This document shows positions 25,533 through 33,394 of a stretch of 64,000 nucleotides of DNA, piece after piece. Source of the stretch: Actinomadura viridilutea (GTDB lineage: Bacteria; Actinomycetota; Actinomycetes; Streptosporangiales; Streptosporangiaceae); NCBI GenBank assembly GCA_003001795.1, contig PVNI01000006.1:1-64000 (forward strand). Reading direction: 5' to 3'. The translations under genes and the position numbers were made by a program. Position 1 is the first letter of the stretch; each line of letters opens with the position of its first letter. Below the pieces are notes generated by a model. The model was not told where the DNA came from. It was given only the letters and a program-made list of their open reading frames with translations, and did not search any database.

Positions 25533-26747
25533 TCAGGCGCGGCTGACGCCCTCGCGGCGGGCCTGTTCGGCCACGGCGGCGCTCACCGCGGGCGCCACCC
25601 GCTCGTCGAACGGACCGGGGATGACGTGGTCCGGGGCGAGGTCGTCGCCCACGATCGCGGCCAGCGCGTCGGCCGCGGCCAGCTTCATCCCCTCGGTGAT
25701 GGTGCGGGCGCGCACGTCCAGCGCGCCGCGGAAGATGCCGGGGAAGGCCAGCACGTTGTTGATCTGGTTGGGGTAGTCGCTGCGGCCGGTGGCGACCACC
25801 CGCGCGTACCGCCGGGCGACGTCGGGGTGGACCTCGGGCGTCGGGTTGGACAGCGCGAACACGATCGCGTCGGGGGCCATCGCGGCGATGGCCGACTCGT
25901 GCACGGTGCTGCCCGACAGGCCGATGAACACGTCGGCGCCGCGCAGCGCCTCCTCGGTGGAGCCGCGCAGGCCGGCCCGGTTGGTGTCGGCCGCCAGCGC
26001 CTCCTTGACCGGGTTCAGCCCGGGGCGGCCCGGGTAGATCAGGCCGCGGCTGTCGGACACGGCGATGTCGCCGATGCCCGCCTCCAGCAGCATGCGCGTC
26101 ACGGCGACGCCGGAGGCGCCCGCGCCCGCCACGACCGCGCGCAGGTCCGACAGCGGCCGGCCGATGAGGCGGGCCGCGTTCTTCAGGGCGGCCAGCGTCA
26201 CGATCGCGGTGCCGTGCTGGTCGTCGTGGAAGACGGGGATGTCCAGGGCCGCGCGCAGGCGGTCCTCGATCTCGAAGCAGCGCGGCGCGCTGATGTCCTC
26301 CAGGTTGATCCCGCCGAAGCTGGGGGCCAGCCGCACGACGGTCTCCACGATCTCGTCGACACCGGTGCAGTCGAGCGCGATCGGCACCGAGTCGATGCCG
26401 GCGAACTCCTTGAACAGCAGCGACTTGCCCTCCATGACGGGCATGGACGCCGCCGGACCGATGTCACCGAGGCCGAGCACCGCCGTGCCGTCGGTCACCA
26501 CGGCGACGACCTTGGACGTCCACGTGTAGCTGTGGGCGAGCGCGGGATCGTCGGCGATGGCGGTGCACACCCGGGCCACGCCGGGGGTGTAGGCGAGCGA
26601 GAGGTCTTCCTTGTCGCGCACCGGGATGGTCGAACGCATTTCCAGCTTGCCGCCCCGGTGCAGTCGAAATGCCGGATCGTTGTCGAGCGAGGCGGCGTCG
26701 GAGGACTCGCGGCGACGCGCTTCGCTGGTGAAGGGCTGAACAGCCAC
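25533..26747 (-). CDS. NAD(P)-dependent malic enzyme
   Basis: 404 residues from GTG 26747, with AGGGG 6 bases upstream; an in-frame GTG at 26819 would add 24 residues without a ribosome site. It decarboxylates malate to pyruvate. Seen are [11 protein letters not shown] with the catalytic Tyr, [14 protein letters not shown], the metal-binding [16 protein letters not shown] and DDQHGTAIV, the dinucleotide loop GAGASGVAV and [10 protein letters not shown]. The length is that of the short bacterial enzymes without a phosphotransacetylase-like tail. Cofactor preference is not clear. It is divergent from the ABC importer operon. Confidence 0.93.
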   Translation of the reverse strand: MAVQPFTSEARRRESSDAASLDNDPAFRLHRGGKLEMRSTIPVRDKEDLSLAYTPGVARVCTAIADDPALAHSYTWTSKVVAVVTDGTAVLGLGDIGPAASMPVMEGKSLLFKEFAGIDSVPIALDCTGVDEIVETVVRLAPSFGGINLEDISAPRCFEIEDRLRAALDIPVFHDDQHGTAIVTLAALKNAARLIGRPLSDLRAVVAGAGASGVAVTRMLLEAGIGDIAVSDSRGLIYPGRPGLNPVKEALAADTNRAGLRGSTEEALRGADVFIGLSGSTVHESAIAAMAPDAIVFALSNPTPEVHPDVARRYARVVATGRSDYPNQINNVLAFPGIFRGALDVRARTITEGMKLAAADALAAIVGDDLAPDHVIPGPFDERVAPAVSAAVAEQARREGVSRA

Positions 26748-26853
26748 AGCGACCCCTGTCTGTGAGATTCGAGCTTTCAGGCGATGCCGCGTAGGTGACG
26801 TGGTCTCGTGGCCGTGCACCTGCGGTGATCTCGCGACGTACGGGGGTCACCCG

Positions 26854-27009
26854 TTGTCCGATTGTGCCACAGGGGCCCCGACCCCCACGGCGGGCCCCGA
26901 GGTGGCGAACGTCACGGAGGACCCTCCGCTTCCTGGTGTCATGCCCACGGTGTGCAGTCGAAACGTCGCCGCGGGTAGGGTGGGGCAGTCTGCCTTGTTG
27001 TCCGATTGT
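26854..27009. promoter_or_regulatory. Duplicated TTGTCCGATTGT element in the divergent promoter region
   Basis: The 12-mer TTGTCCGATTGT occurs at 26854-26865 and again at 26998-27009, both on the + strand, 144 bp apart, between the malic enzyme and the importer operon. The second copy lies 95 bp before the importer start. It may be a regulator site or part of two promoters. Confidence 0.4.
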
Positions 27010-27103
27010 TTTGGAGCCTTAATCCGCTGCATGCATGGTGTAGGCCACAATGTCCACTCGTCCACGGATCGACCGGGATCCGACTACTGATTGTGGAGGG
27101 ACC

Positions 27104-27952
27104 GTGACGACTGGTTCACTGCGTCGCCGTTCCGTCGCGGCCGCCGCGTTCGCCCTGACCGGCTTGCTGGCGCTGACCGCGTGCGGCGGTGACTCGGGCG
27201 ACGATTCGGCGGCCGGGACCAAGGTCCCCGGTGTCAAGCTCGTCAAGAACGGCAAGCTGACCACCTGCACCAGCCTGCCCTACCCGCCGTTCCAGTTCCC
27301 GCAGAACGGCAAGGTCGTCGGCTTCGACGTCGATCTGATCGACAAGGTCGCCCAGAAGCTGGGCGTCACGCAGGAGATCGTGGACGTCAAGTTCGACATC
27401 ATCAAGAGCGGCGCCGCGCTCAACTCCGGACGCTGCGACGTGGCGGCGGCCGGCATGACCATCACCGAGGAGCGCAAGAAGAACCTGGACTTCTCGACGT
27501 CCTACTTCCCCGAGGCGATCGCCCTGATGACCGCCAAGGGCAAGGGCGTGACCACGCTGGAGCAGGTCAAGTCCCAGAACCTGCGCCTGGGCGTCCAGAC
27601 CGGCACCACCAGCCTGGACGAGGCCAAGAAGGCGGGGCTGAAGCCCAAGGAGTTCGACGACGCGGGCAAGCAGCTGCTGGCGCTGCAGTCCGGGCAGATC
27701 GACATCATCCTGCAGGACCTGCCGGTGGTGAACGACTGGCTGAAGAAGCCGGACGTGGCCGCCAAGTTCGAGCGCACCGCAGAGTTCGAGACCGGCATGC
27801 AGTACGGTTTCGCGGTCCGCAAGGGGGGCAACCCCGAGCTGCTCAAGGTGATCAACGACACGATCAGCGAGTCGATCAAGGACGGCAGCTGGAGGCAGCT
27901 CTACGTCAAGTGGATCGGGTCGGAGCCGAAGAGCACGCCCAACGCCCAGTGA
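27104..27952 (+). CDS. Amino-acid ABC transporter substrate-binding lipoprotein
   Basis: 282 residues from GTG 27104, with TGGAGGG just upstream. The signal peptide ends in lipobox LTAC (Cys 27), so the protein is anchored outside the membrane. The SBP_bac_3 domain includes [58 protein letters not shown] and [14 protein letters not shown]. These are features of binding proteins for glutamate, glutamine or other polar amino acids. It heads a three-gene operon with permease and ATPase. Confidence 0.92.
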   Translation: MTTGSLRRRSVAAAAFALTGLLALTACGGDSGDDSAAGTKVPGVKLVKNGKLTTCTSLPYPPFQFPQNGKVVGFDVDLIDKVAQKLGVTQEIVDVKFDIIKSGAALNSGRCDVAAAGMTITEERKKNLDFSTSYFPEAIALMTAKGKGVTTLEQVKSQNLRLGVQTGTTSLDEAKKAGLKPKEFDDAGKQLLALQSGQIDIILQDLPVVNDWLKKPDVAAKFERTAEFETGMQYGFAVRKGGNPELLKVINDTISESIKDGSWRQLYVKWIGSEPKSTPNAQ

Positions 27953-27966
27953 GCGACCGATAGTCC

Positions 27967-28803
27967 ATGAGCACAACCGCCACCGAGCCGGCCGGCCCCG
28001 CCCGGGGCCGGACCGGCCTGTCGCCCCGTCAGCGCCGCAAGATCAGCATCGCCGTCCAGTACGCGCTGTTCGTCGTCGTGCTGGTCGCCGTGGTGTTCAT
28101 CGTGGACTGGCCGAAGATCCAGGACACCTTCCTGGACTTCGACAACACCCGGGAGATGTACCCGGACCTGTTCACGGTCGCGCTGAAGAACACGATCATC
28201 TACACGCTCACCGCCTACGCGCTCGGCTTCGCGCTCGGCCTGCTCGTGGCGCTGATGCGGCTGTCGTCGCTGGCGGTGTACCGGGCGGTCGCCCTGCTGT
28301 TCGTGGAGATCTTCCGCGGCCTGCCGGCGCTGCTCACCCTGCTGATCATCGGGTACGGGCTGCCGATCGCGCTGGGCGGCCCGGTGCCCGGCGGCACCGT
28401 GGGCGCGGTGGCGCTGGGGCTGGGCCTCGTCGCGGCCGCCTACATGGCCGAGACGTTCCGCGCGGGCATCCAGGCCGTGCCGAAGGGGCAGCTGGAGGCG
28501 GCGCGCTCGCTCGGCATGTCGCACACCCGGGCGATGTTCACCATCGTGATCCCGCAGGCGCTGCGGATCATCATCCCGCCGCTCACCAACGAGCTGGTGC
28601 TGCTGTTCAAGGACTCCTCGCTGGTGTCCGCGCTCGGCATCGCCGCCACCGGGGTGGAGCTCACCAAGATCGGCTCGGACTTCGCGATCAACACGGCCGA
28701 CTCGACCCCCTTCGTGGTGGCGGGCGCGTGCTATCTGATCATCACGGTGCCGCTGGGGTTCGCCGTGCGGCGCCTGGAGGCCCGACAGGCGAAGGCACGG
28801 TGA
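27967..28803 (+). CDS. Amino-acid ABC transporter permease (HisM/GlnP type)
   Basis: 278 residues. About six membrane segments are visible: ~28-50, 78-103, 108-135, 138-160 and two near the C-terminus. The cytoplasmic coupling loop is [21 protein letters not shown] (about 162-182), the EAA motif of this family. It is the single permease of the operon and so is expected to form a homodimer. It starts 14 bases after the binding-protein stop. Confidence 0.92.
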   Translation: MSTTATEPAGPARGRTGLSPRQRRKISIAVQYALFVVVLVAVVFIVDWPKIQDTFLDFDNTREMYPDLFTVALKNTIIYTLTAYALGFALGLLVALMRLSSLAVYRAVALLFVEIFRGLPALLTLLIIGYGLPIALGGPVPGGTVGAVALGLGLVAAAYMAETFRAGIQAVPKGQLEAARSLGMSHTRAMFTIVIPQALRIIIPPLTNELVLLFKDSSLVSALGIAATGVELTKIGSDFAINTADSTPFVVAGACYLIITVPLGFAVRRLEARQAKAR

Positions 28804-28823
28804 GCGGAAGGCACGGTGACGCG

Positions 28824-29615
28824 ATGACCCCCATGGTGGAGATCCGCGGCCTGCACAAGGCCTACGGCGACCTGAAGGTGCTCAAGGGCATCGACCTGAC
28901 CGTCGAGCGCGGCCAGGTGATCTGCATCATCGGCCCGTCCGGCTCCGGCAAGTCGACGCTGCTGCGCTGCGTCAACCTGCTGGAGACGCCGACCGGCGGG
29001 CAGGTCTTCGTCGAAGGGGAGGAGCTCACCCACCCCGACGTCGACATCGACGCGGCCCGCCGCAAGGTCGGCATGGTGTTCCAGCAGTTCAACCTGTTCC
29101 CGCACCTGAAGGTGCTGGACAACGTCACCATCGCGCAGCGGCGGGTGCTCAAGCGGCCCAAGGGCGAGGCGGAGCGGATCGCCCGCGAGAACCTGGCGAA
29201 GGTGGGCCTGGAGGACAAGGCCGACAGCTACCCGGCGCAGCTGTCCGGAGGGCAGCAGCAGCGCGTGGCGATCGCCCGCGCGCTGGCGATGAACCCGGAC
29301 CTGATGCTGTTCGACGAGCCGACGTCCGCGCTGGACCCCGAGCTGGTCGGGGACGTGCTCACCGTCATGCGCAAGCTCGCCCAGGAGGGCATGACCATGC
29401 TCGTGGTCACCCACGAGATGGGCTTCGCCCGGGACGTGGCCGACCGGGTCGTCTTCATGGACGGCGGCGTGATCGTCGAGGACGGCCCGCCCGAGCAGGT
29501 CATCGGCGCGCCGCGGCACGAGCGGACCAAGACGTTCCTGCGGCGCGTGCTCGACCCGACCCACGCCCAGGAGGACGACCTCGACGGCGCCGCCCTCCCC
29601 GCCGAGGGCGCCTGA
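28824..29615 (+). CDS. Amino-acid ABC transporter ATP-binding protein (GlnQ type)
   Basis: 263 residues from ATG 28824; a GTG at 28800 overlapping the permease stop is a possible earlier start. Walker A is GPSGSGKST, the Q-loop [18 protein letters not shown], the signature LSGGQQQR, Walker [15 protein letters not shown] and the switch His is in VVTHEMGFA. These define the polar amino-acid uptake subfamily. It powers import through the permease encoded just upstream. Confidence 0.93.
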   Translation: MTPMVEIRGLHKAYGDLKVLKGIDLTVERGQVICIIGPSGSGKSTLLRCVNLLETPTGGQVFVEGEELTHPDVDIDAARRKVGMVFQQFNLFPHLKVLDNVTIAQRRVLKRPKGEAERIARENLAKVGLEDKADSYPAQLSGGQQQRVAIARALAMNPDLMLFDEPTSALDPELVGDVLTVMRKLAQEGMTMLVVTHEMGFARDVADRVVFMDGGVIVEDGPPEQVIGAPRHERTKTFLRRVLDPTHAQEDDLDGAALPAEGA

Positions 29616-29618
29616 CCG

Positions 29619-29658
29619 GAGAGGCACGGGCGGCGCGCGTATCGCGGACGCGCCTCTC
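29619..29658. terminator. Hairpin after the importer operon
   Basis: Outer arms GAGAGGC (29619-29625) and GCCTCTC (29652-29658), with an inner GGCGCG/CGCGCC pairing. It starts 4 bases after the ATPase stop. Confidence 0.45.
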
Positions 29659-29691
29659 GGGTGCGCGACCGGCGTCCCGTATGGTGCGGTC

Positions 29692-30660
29692 ATGTTCGCT
29701 GTGACGGCTACGCGATTCGACGCAGACGATCCCGTGAAGGGGCTGACGCTGGGCGAGCGGCCCGAACCGGAGGTCCCCGACGGGTGGACCACGGTGACGG
29801 TCAAGGCCACCGCCCTCAACCACCACGACCTGTGGTCGCTGCGCGGCGTGGGACTGCGCGCCGAGCAGCTCCCCATGATCCTCGGCTGCGACGCGGCGGG
29901 GGTGGACGAGGACGGCAACGAGGTCATCGTGCACGCGGTGATCGGCGACCCGGAGCGCGGCGGCGGGGACGAGACCCTCGACCCCAAGCGGACGCTGCTG
30001 TCGGAGCTGCACGACGGCACGTTCGCCGAGAAGGTCGCGGTGCCGCGCCGCAACCTGGTGCCCAAGCCGCCGGAGCTGTCGTTCGAGGAGGCCGCGTGCC
30101 TGCCGACCGCCTGGCTCACGGCCTACCGCATGCTGTTCGACAAGGCCGGACTGCAGCCCGGCTCCACCGTGCTGGTGCAGGGCGCGGGCGGCGGCGTCGC
30201 CACCGCGCTGATCGCGCTCGGCTCGGCCGCGGGCTACCGCGTCTGGGCGACCAGCCGCAGCGAGGCCAAGCGCGAGCGGGCGCTGGAGCTCGGCGCGGAC
30301 GCGGCGTTCGAACCCGGCGCCCGGCTGCCGGAACGGGTCGACGCGGTCATGGAGACGGTCGGCCAGGCCACCTGGTCGCATTCGCTGAAGTCGCTGCGTC
30401 CGGGCGGGCGGATCGTGGTGTCCGGGGCGACGAGCGGCCAGGTGCCGCCCGCCGAGCTGAACCGGGTGTTCTTCCTGCAGCTGTCGGTGGTCGGCTCCAC
30501 CATGGGCACCCGCGACCAGCTCCAGAGGCTGGCGCGCTTCCTGGTGAAGACGGGCGTCCGGCCGAAGATCGACCGGGTCCTGCCGCTGACGGACGCCGTC
30601 GAGGGCTTCACCGCCATGGCCGCGGGCGAACTCTTCGGCAAGGTCGTCTTCACCGTCTGA
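29692..30660 (+). CDS. Zinc-less medium-chain dehydrogenase (quinone oxidoreductase-like)
   Basis: 322 residues. The GroES-like N-terminal domain (TVKATALNHHDLWSLRGVG, MILGCDAAGV) is followed by a Rossmann domain with the dinucleotide loop VLVQGAGGGVATALIALG. The typical MDR segment FEEAACLPTAWLTAYRMLF is present. The catalytic Cys and the four structural-zinc cysteines of alcohol dehydrogenases are absent, so it is of the quinone-oxidoreductase/enoyl-reductase branch using NADPH. Substrate unknown. It is a single gene with a promoter in the 76-bp gap upstream. Confidence 0.88.
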   Translation: MFAVTATRFDADDPVKGLTLGERPEPEVPDGWTTVTVKATALNHHDLWSLRGVGLRAEQLPMILGCDAAGVDEDGNEVIVHAVIGDPERGGGDETLDPKRTLLSELHDGTFAEKVAVPRRNLVPKPPELSFEEAACLPTAWLTAYRMLFDKAGLQPGSTVLVQGAGGGVATALIALGSAAGYRVWATSRSEAKRERALELGADAAFEPGARLPERVDAVMETVGQATWSHSLKSLRPGGRIVVSGATSGQVPPAELNRVFFLQLSVVGSTMGTRDQLQRLARFLVKTGVRPKIDRVLPLTDAVEGFTAMAAGELFGKVVFTV

Positions 30661-30669
30661 TCGGCTCCT

Positions 30670-30705
30670 GAGCGGGCGGCGGGGCGCCTCTAGACGCGCC
30701 CGCTC
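30670..30705. terminator. Hairpin after the oxidoreductase gene
   Basis: Arms GAGCGGGCG (30670-30678) and CGCCCGCTC (30697-30705), 9 bp, starting 10 bases after the stop. Confidence 0.6.
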
Positions 30706-30842
30706 GCCGCCGGGCGGCGGGGGAGACGCGCGGTCAAGGCGAGCGGGCGAGACGCCCGTAGAAGGGCGTGAAGCACTGCAGAAGGCAGTACGGCACCGCG
30801 CCGCACGCTCGCTGTGTTGTAGGCCTGCGCGTGCGCCAGAGG

Positions 30843-31460
30843 GACGCTGGAGGTCTCTGGTCGCCGCTTGATCGGTGTGGGCGGCCTGGTGAATCCGGGC
30901 GGCGTCTGGCCAAATGGGCCGCCCTCTGCAGAGACGTCTGCGACGGGAAGGCGTGCGCCTGGCGTGCCGCAGAAGGACGCTAACGGCCCCTGTGCTGCGG
31001 CTTGAGGCGGCCTGCTGGTTCGGGGACGGTGCCTGGTCGAATGGGCTGCCTTCCGCAGGGACGTCTCCGCCGGGGAGGCGGGGGGGGGGGGAGCCGTAGG
31101 GGCGGTGCGTCACCGCGTGCGTGTCTGCCATGGGCCCTTGGGTGCGCGGCAGAAGAGACGCTGGAGGTCTCTGGTCGCCGCTTGACCGGTGTGGGCGGCC
31201 TGGTGAAACCGGGCGGCGCCTGGCCGGATGGGGTGCCTTCCGCAGGGGGCTCCCTGCGCTGGAGAAGCGCGGGGAGCCGTAGGGGCGGTGCGTCACCGCG
31301 CGCGTGTCCGACGTAGGCCCCTGAGCGCGCGGCAGATGGACGCTGAAGGTCTGTGGTCGCTGTTGGGCGGCCTGGTGGATCTGGGCGGCGTCTGGCCTGG
31401 TGGAATGCCTTCCGCAGAGCTCCTGCGGCGTGGAAGCGTGCTCGCCGCTTGCAGGGCGGG
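30843..31460. repeat. Imperfect tandem repeats with a period near 182 bp, non-coding
   Basis: Four copies begin with a GACGCTGGAGG-like block at 30843, 30976, 31157 and 31339 (spacings 133, 181 and 182). Copies 1 and 3 share ~68 bases with about three mismatches. Copies 2 and 3 both end in a block beginning GAGCCGTAGGGGCGGTGCG (31091 and 31274). The second copy is the most diverged and the first is shortened. No reading frame over this 800-bp gap looks like a real gene. A run of 12 G (31080-31091) sits inside copy 2. Confidence 0.7.
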
Positions 31461-31468
31461 GCGCGCGG

Positions 31469-32182
31469 TCAGTCGCGGAGCAGGTCGCGGAGGCGGGCGC
31501 GGGCGTCGTCGAGGAGGTCCCGCACCGCCTCCAGGTCGTGCTCGTCCAAGTGGGCGTGCCGGACGTCGCGGCGGACGTCCTCGACGAAGCGGGCGAGCAG
31601 ACGCTCCAGCTTGAGGCGGGCGACGTCGTCCGGGGAGCCGGTGGCGGTCCGCCAGACCTCCTCCCAGTTGCGCTGCCACTCCTCCTTCCAGGCCTGCTTC
31701 TGCTCCCGCCAGAACTCCTTCTGGCGGCGCCACTCCTCCTTATGGCGTTCGGCGGTCTCCCGCCACGCCTCCATGGACGCGGCGCGGCCCTGGTCGCGCA
31801 TCGTGCGGGCGGCCTGGGTGAGCTCCTCGCGCAGCGAGCGCACCGTCTGGCGGACGTCCTGCTGCACCTCGCGGGCGAACCGCTGCGCCGAGGCGGCGAT
31901 CTCCTCCTCCAGCTCGGCCAGCTCGTCCATCCGGCGCTCCAGCTCGGCCCGGCCCTTGTCGGTGAGCCGGTACACCTTCTTGCCCTTGACGACCTCGTGG
32001 CTGACCAGGCCCTCGGACTCCAGCCGCGCCAGGCGCGGGTAGATCGTGCCGGGGGAGGGGGAGTAGACCCCGAGGAACCGGTCCTGCAGCAGCCGGATCA
32101 CCTCGTAGCCGTGGCGGGGGCTCTCCTCCAGCAGCTTGAGCAGGTACAGCCGCAGGCGGCCGTGGCCGAAGACGGGGCTCAA
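31469..32182 (-). CDS. PadR family transcriptional regulator with long coiled-coil tail
   Basis: 237 residues from TTG 32182, chosen because GGAG lies 7 bases upstream and the codon follows the DUF4097 stop by one base; an ATG at 32224 would overlap that gene and lacks a ribosome site. The winged helix has YLLKLLEESPRHGYEVIRLLQ and SPGTIYPRLARLESEGLVSHEVV. After it comes a highly charged helical segment (about 75-210) with repeated EEWRRQKEFWREQKQAWKEE-like sequence, unusually long for PadR. It is co-transcribed with the DUF4097 gene and probably represses that operon. Confidence 0.88.
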   Translation of the reverse strand: MSPVFGHGRLRLYLLKLLEESPRHGYEVIRLLQDRFLGVYSPSPGTIYPRLARLESEGLVSHEVVKGKKVYRLTDKGRAELERRMDELAELEEEIAASAQRFAREVQQDVRQTVRSLREELTQAARTMRDQGRAASMEAWRETAERHKEEWRRQKEFWREQKQAWKEEWQRNWEEVWRTATGSPDDVARLKLERLLARFVEDVRRDVRHAHLDEHDLEAVRDLLDDARARLRDLLRD

Positions 32183-32183
32183 C

Positions 32184-33008
32184 TCACTTCTCCATTCCGG
32201 GTGCGGTGGCGCCGTCGGCGTCACCGGGGGCGCGGCCGAGCAGGGTGACGCCGCCCGACACGGTGGTCACCGCCAGCCGGCCGGCGCCGTCGCCGAGCCT
32301 GCCGGCGAGGGCGCGGCCGATGGGGCGGTCCTGGCGTTCCAGGCCCGGGAAGGAGGACTCGATCCGTCCGGCCGCCGAGTTCAGCGTCACCTCGGCCGAG
32401 ACGGTCTCGGGGACGCGCAGCGCCACCTCCCCGGACACGGTGTTGATCTCAAGGTCGCCGCCGGGCAGGTCGACGTCCACGGCGATCCGGCCGCTGACGG
32501 TGCGGGCGGTGAGCGCCTCGACCGAGCCGCCGGCCAGGGCCAGGTCGCCGGAGACGGACGTGAACGCCACCCGCCCGTCCAGCCCCTGCGCCTCGATCGC
32601 GCCGGACACGGTGCCCACGTCGATCTCTCCGGTGACCCCGTCGAGGGTGACGTCGCCCGAGGCGGTCTTCAGGGACGTGCGGGCCGACAGCCCGGTGATC
32701 ACGGCGTCCGCGGACACCAGGTTCACGGTGACCGGGCAGTCGTGCGGCACGGTGACGGTCACCACGGCCCGGCAGCGCTGGGTGCGCAGCCAGGTCAGCA
32801 CGCCCTCCCACAGGCGCTCGTGGCTGATGTTCAGCATCCCGGCCTCGTGGGCGACCACCAGCGGCGGCCCCTCGACCTCGTCCACCAGGACCGACGGCCG
32901 CTCGCCGCCGGCCAGCACGCAGACGCTCCCGGCGATCAGCGTGGCCTTGAGCGCCACCACGCCGTCGAACTCCAGGGAGGTCGGTTCCTCGATCGTCCAG
33001 CGCGGCAT
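32184..33008 (-). CDS. DUF4097-family beta-strand repeat protein
   Basis: 274 residues from ATG 33008. After WTIEEPTSLEFDGVVALKATLIAGSV-type opening, the chain is a series of short beta repeats with the pattern TxSGDVxLxGxxGxIxVxTVSGxI (about 115-265), which build a right-handed parallel beta-helix-like or adhesin-like sheet. No signal peptide or membrane segment is seen, so it is predicted cytoplasmic. Function is unknown; in actinomycetes such genes commonly sit next to PadR regulators and envelope-stress proteins. Confidence 0.82.
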   Translation of the reverse strand: MPRWTIEEPTSLEFDGVVALKATLIAGSVCVLAGGERPSVLVDEVEGPPLVVAHEAGMLNISHERLWEGVLTWLRTQRCRAVVTVTVPHDCPVTVNLVSADAVITGLSARTSLKTASGDVTLDGVTGEIDVGTVSGAIEAQGLDGRVAFTSVSGDLALAGGSVEALTARTVSGRIAVDVDLPGGDLEINTVSGEVALRVPETVSAEVTLNSAAGRIESSFPGLERQDRPIGRALAGRLGDGAGRLAVTTVSGGVTLLGRAPGDADGATAPGMEK

Positions 33009-33050
33009 CGCGACATTCGCCCTTCGTCCGTGACCGACTTCCAGTAAACA

Positions 33051-33091
33051 CGATATGTCGCGTTCTTGGAAAGGCAAGATGTATCGCGTTC
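33051..33091. promoter_or_regulatory. Paired repeats upstream of the DUF4097-padR operon
   Basis: CGATATGTCGCGTTC (33051-33065) and AGATGTATCGCGTTC (33077-33091) form an imperfect direct repeat 26 bases apart, 43 bp before the DUF4097 start. PadR proteins bind AT-rich CGATATATCG-like elements, so this is a good candidate autoregulatory operator. Confidence 0.5.
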
Positions 33092-33110
33092 CGCGTCCGA
33101 CGGCGGCGGG

Positions 33111-33290
33111 CTACTCCTCGTCCTCGTCGTCCAGCCGGGCCAACCAGGTCGCCAGACGGTCGACGGGCGTCTCGAAGTCGGGGTTCAGGTCGACGAACTC
33201 GCGCAGCCGCTCGGCCAGCCAGCTCAGGGTGACCTCCTCCTCGCCGCGCCGCTCAGTCAGCTCCTCGATCCCCCGGTCGGTGAAGTACAT
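33111..33290 (-). CDS. DUF6104-like small protein
   Basis: 59 residues from ATG 33290, with GGGAGAGAGAGG directly upstream. It begins MYFTDRGIEELTERRGEE, continues with TLSWLAERLREFVDLNP and ends in an acidic tail LARLDDEDEE. This is a short conserved actinobacterial protein of unknown function often found near the oxoglutarate dehydrogenase gene, as here. No membrane segment or cysteine. Confidence 0.85.
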   Translation of the reverse strand: MYFTDRGIEELTERRGEEEVTLSWLAERLREFVDLNPDFETPVDRLATWLARLDDEDEE

Positions 33291-33318
33291 CGCCTCTCTC
33301 TCCCATATGCGGCAAAGG

Positions 33319-33357
33319 CGAGGGCTCCGGGCGCGGTCGCGCGCTCCGGAGCCCTCG
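33319..33357. terminator. Terminator hairpin of the kgd/sucA gene
   Basis: A 12-bp perfect stem CGAGGGCTCCGG (33319-33330) with its complement (33346-33357), loop 15 bases, 38 bases past the stop of the minus-strand gene. Confidence 0.8.
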
Positions 33358-33394
33358 ACCCTCAGCCGGTGACCACTCGCCGTGAACCGGTCGC

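Noticed and set aside
29500..31296. Minus-strand open frame across the oxidoreductase gene and repeat array, with repeated THRPYGSP segments
   Set aside because: The repetition is explained by the 182-bp DNA repeats; the frame runs antisense through a real gene and has no recognisable domain.
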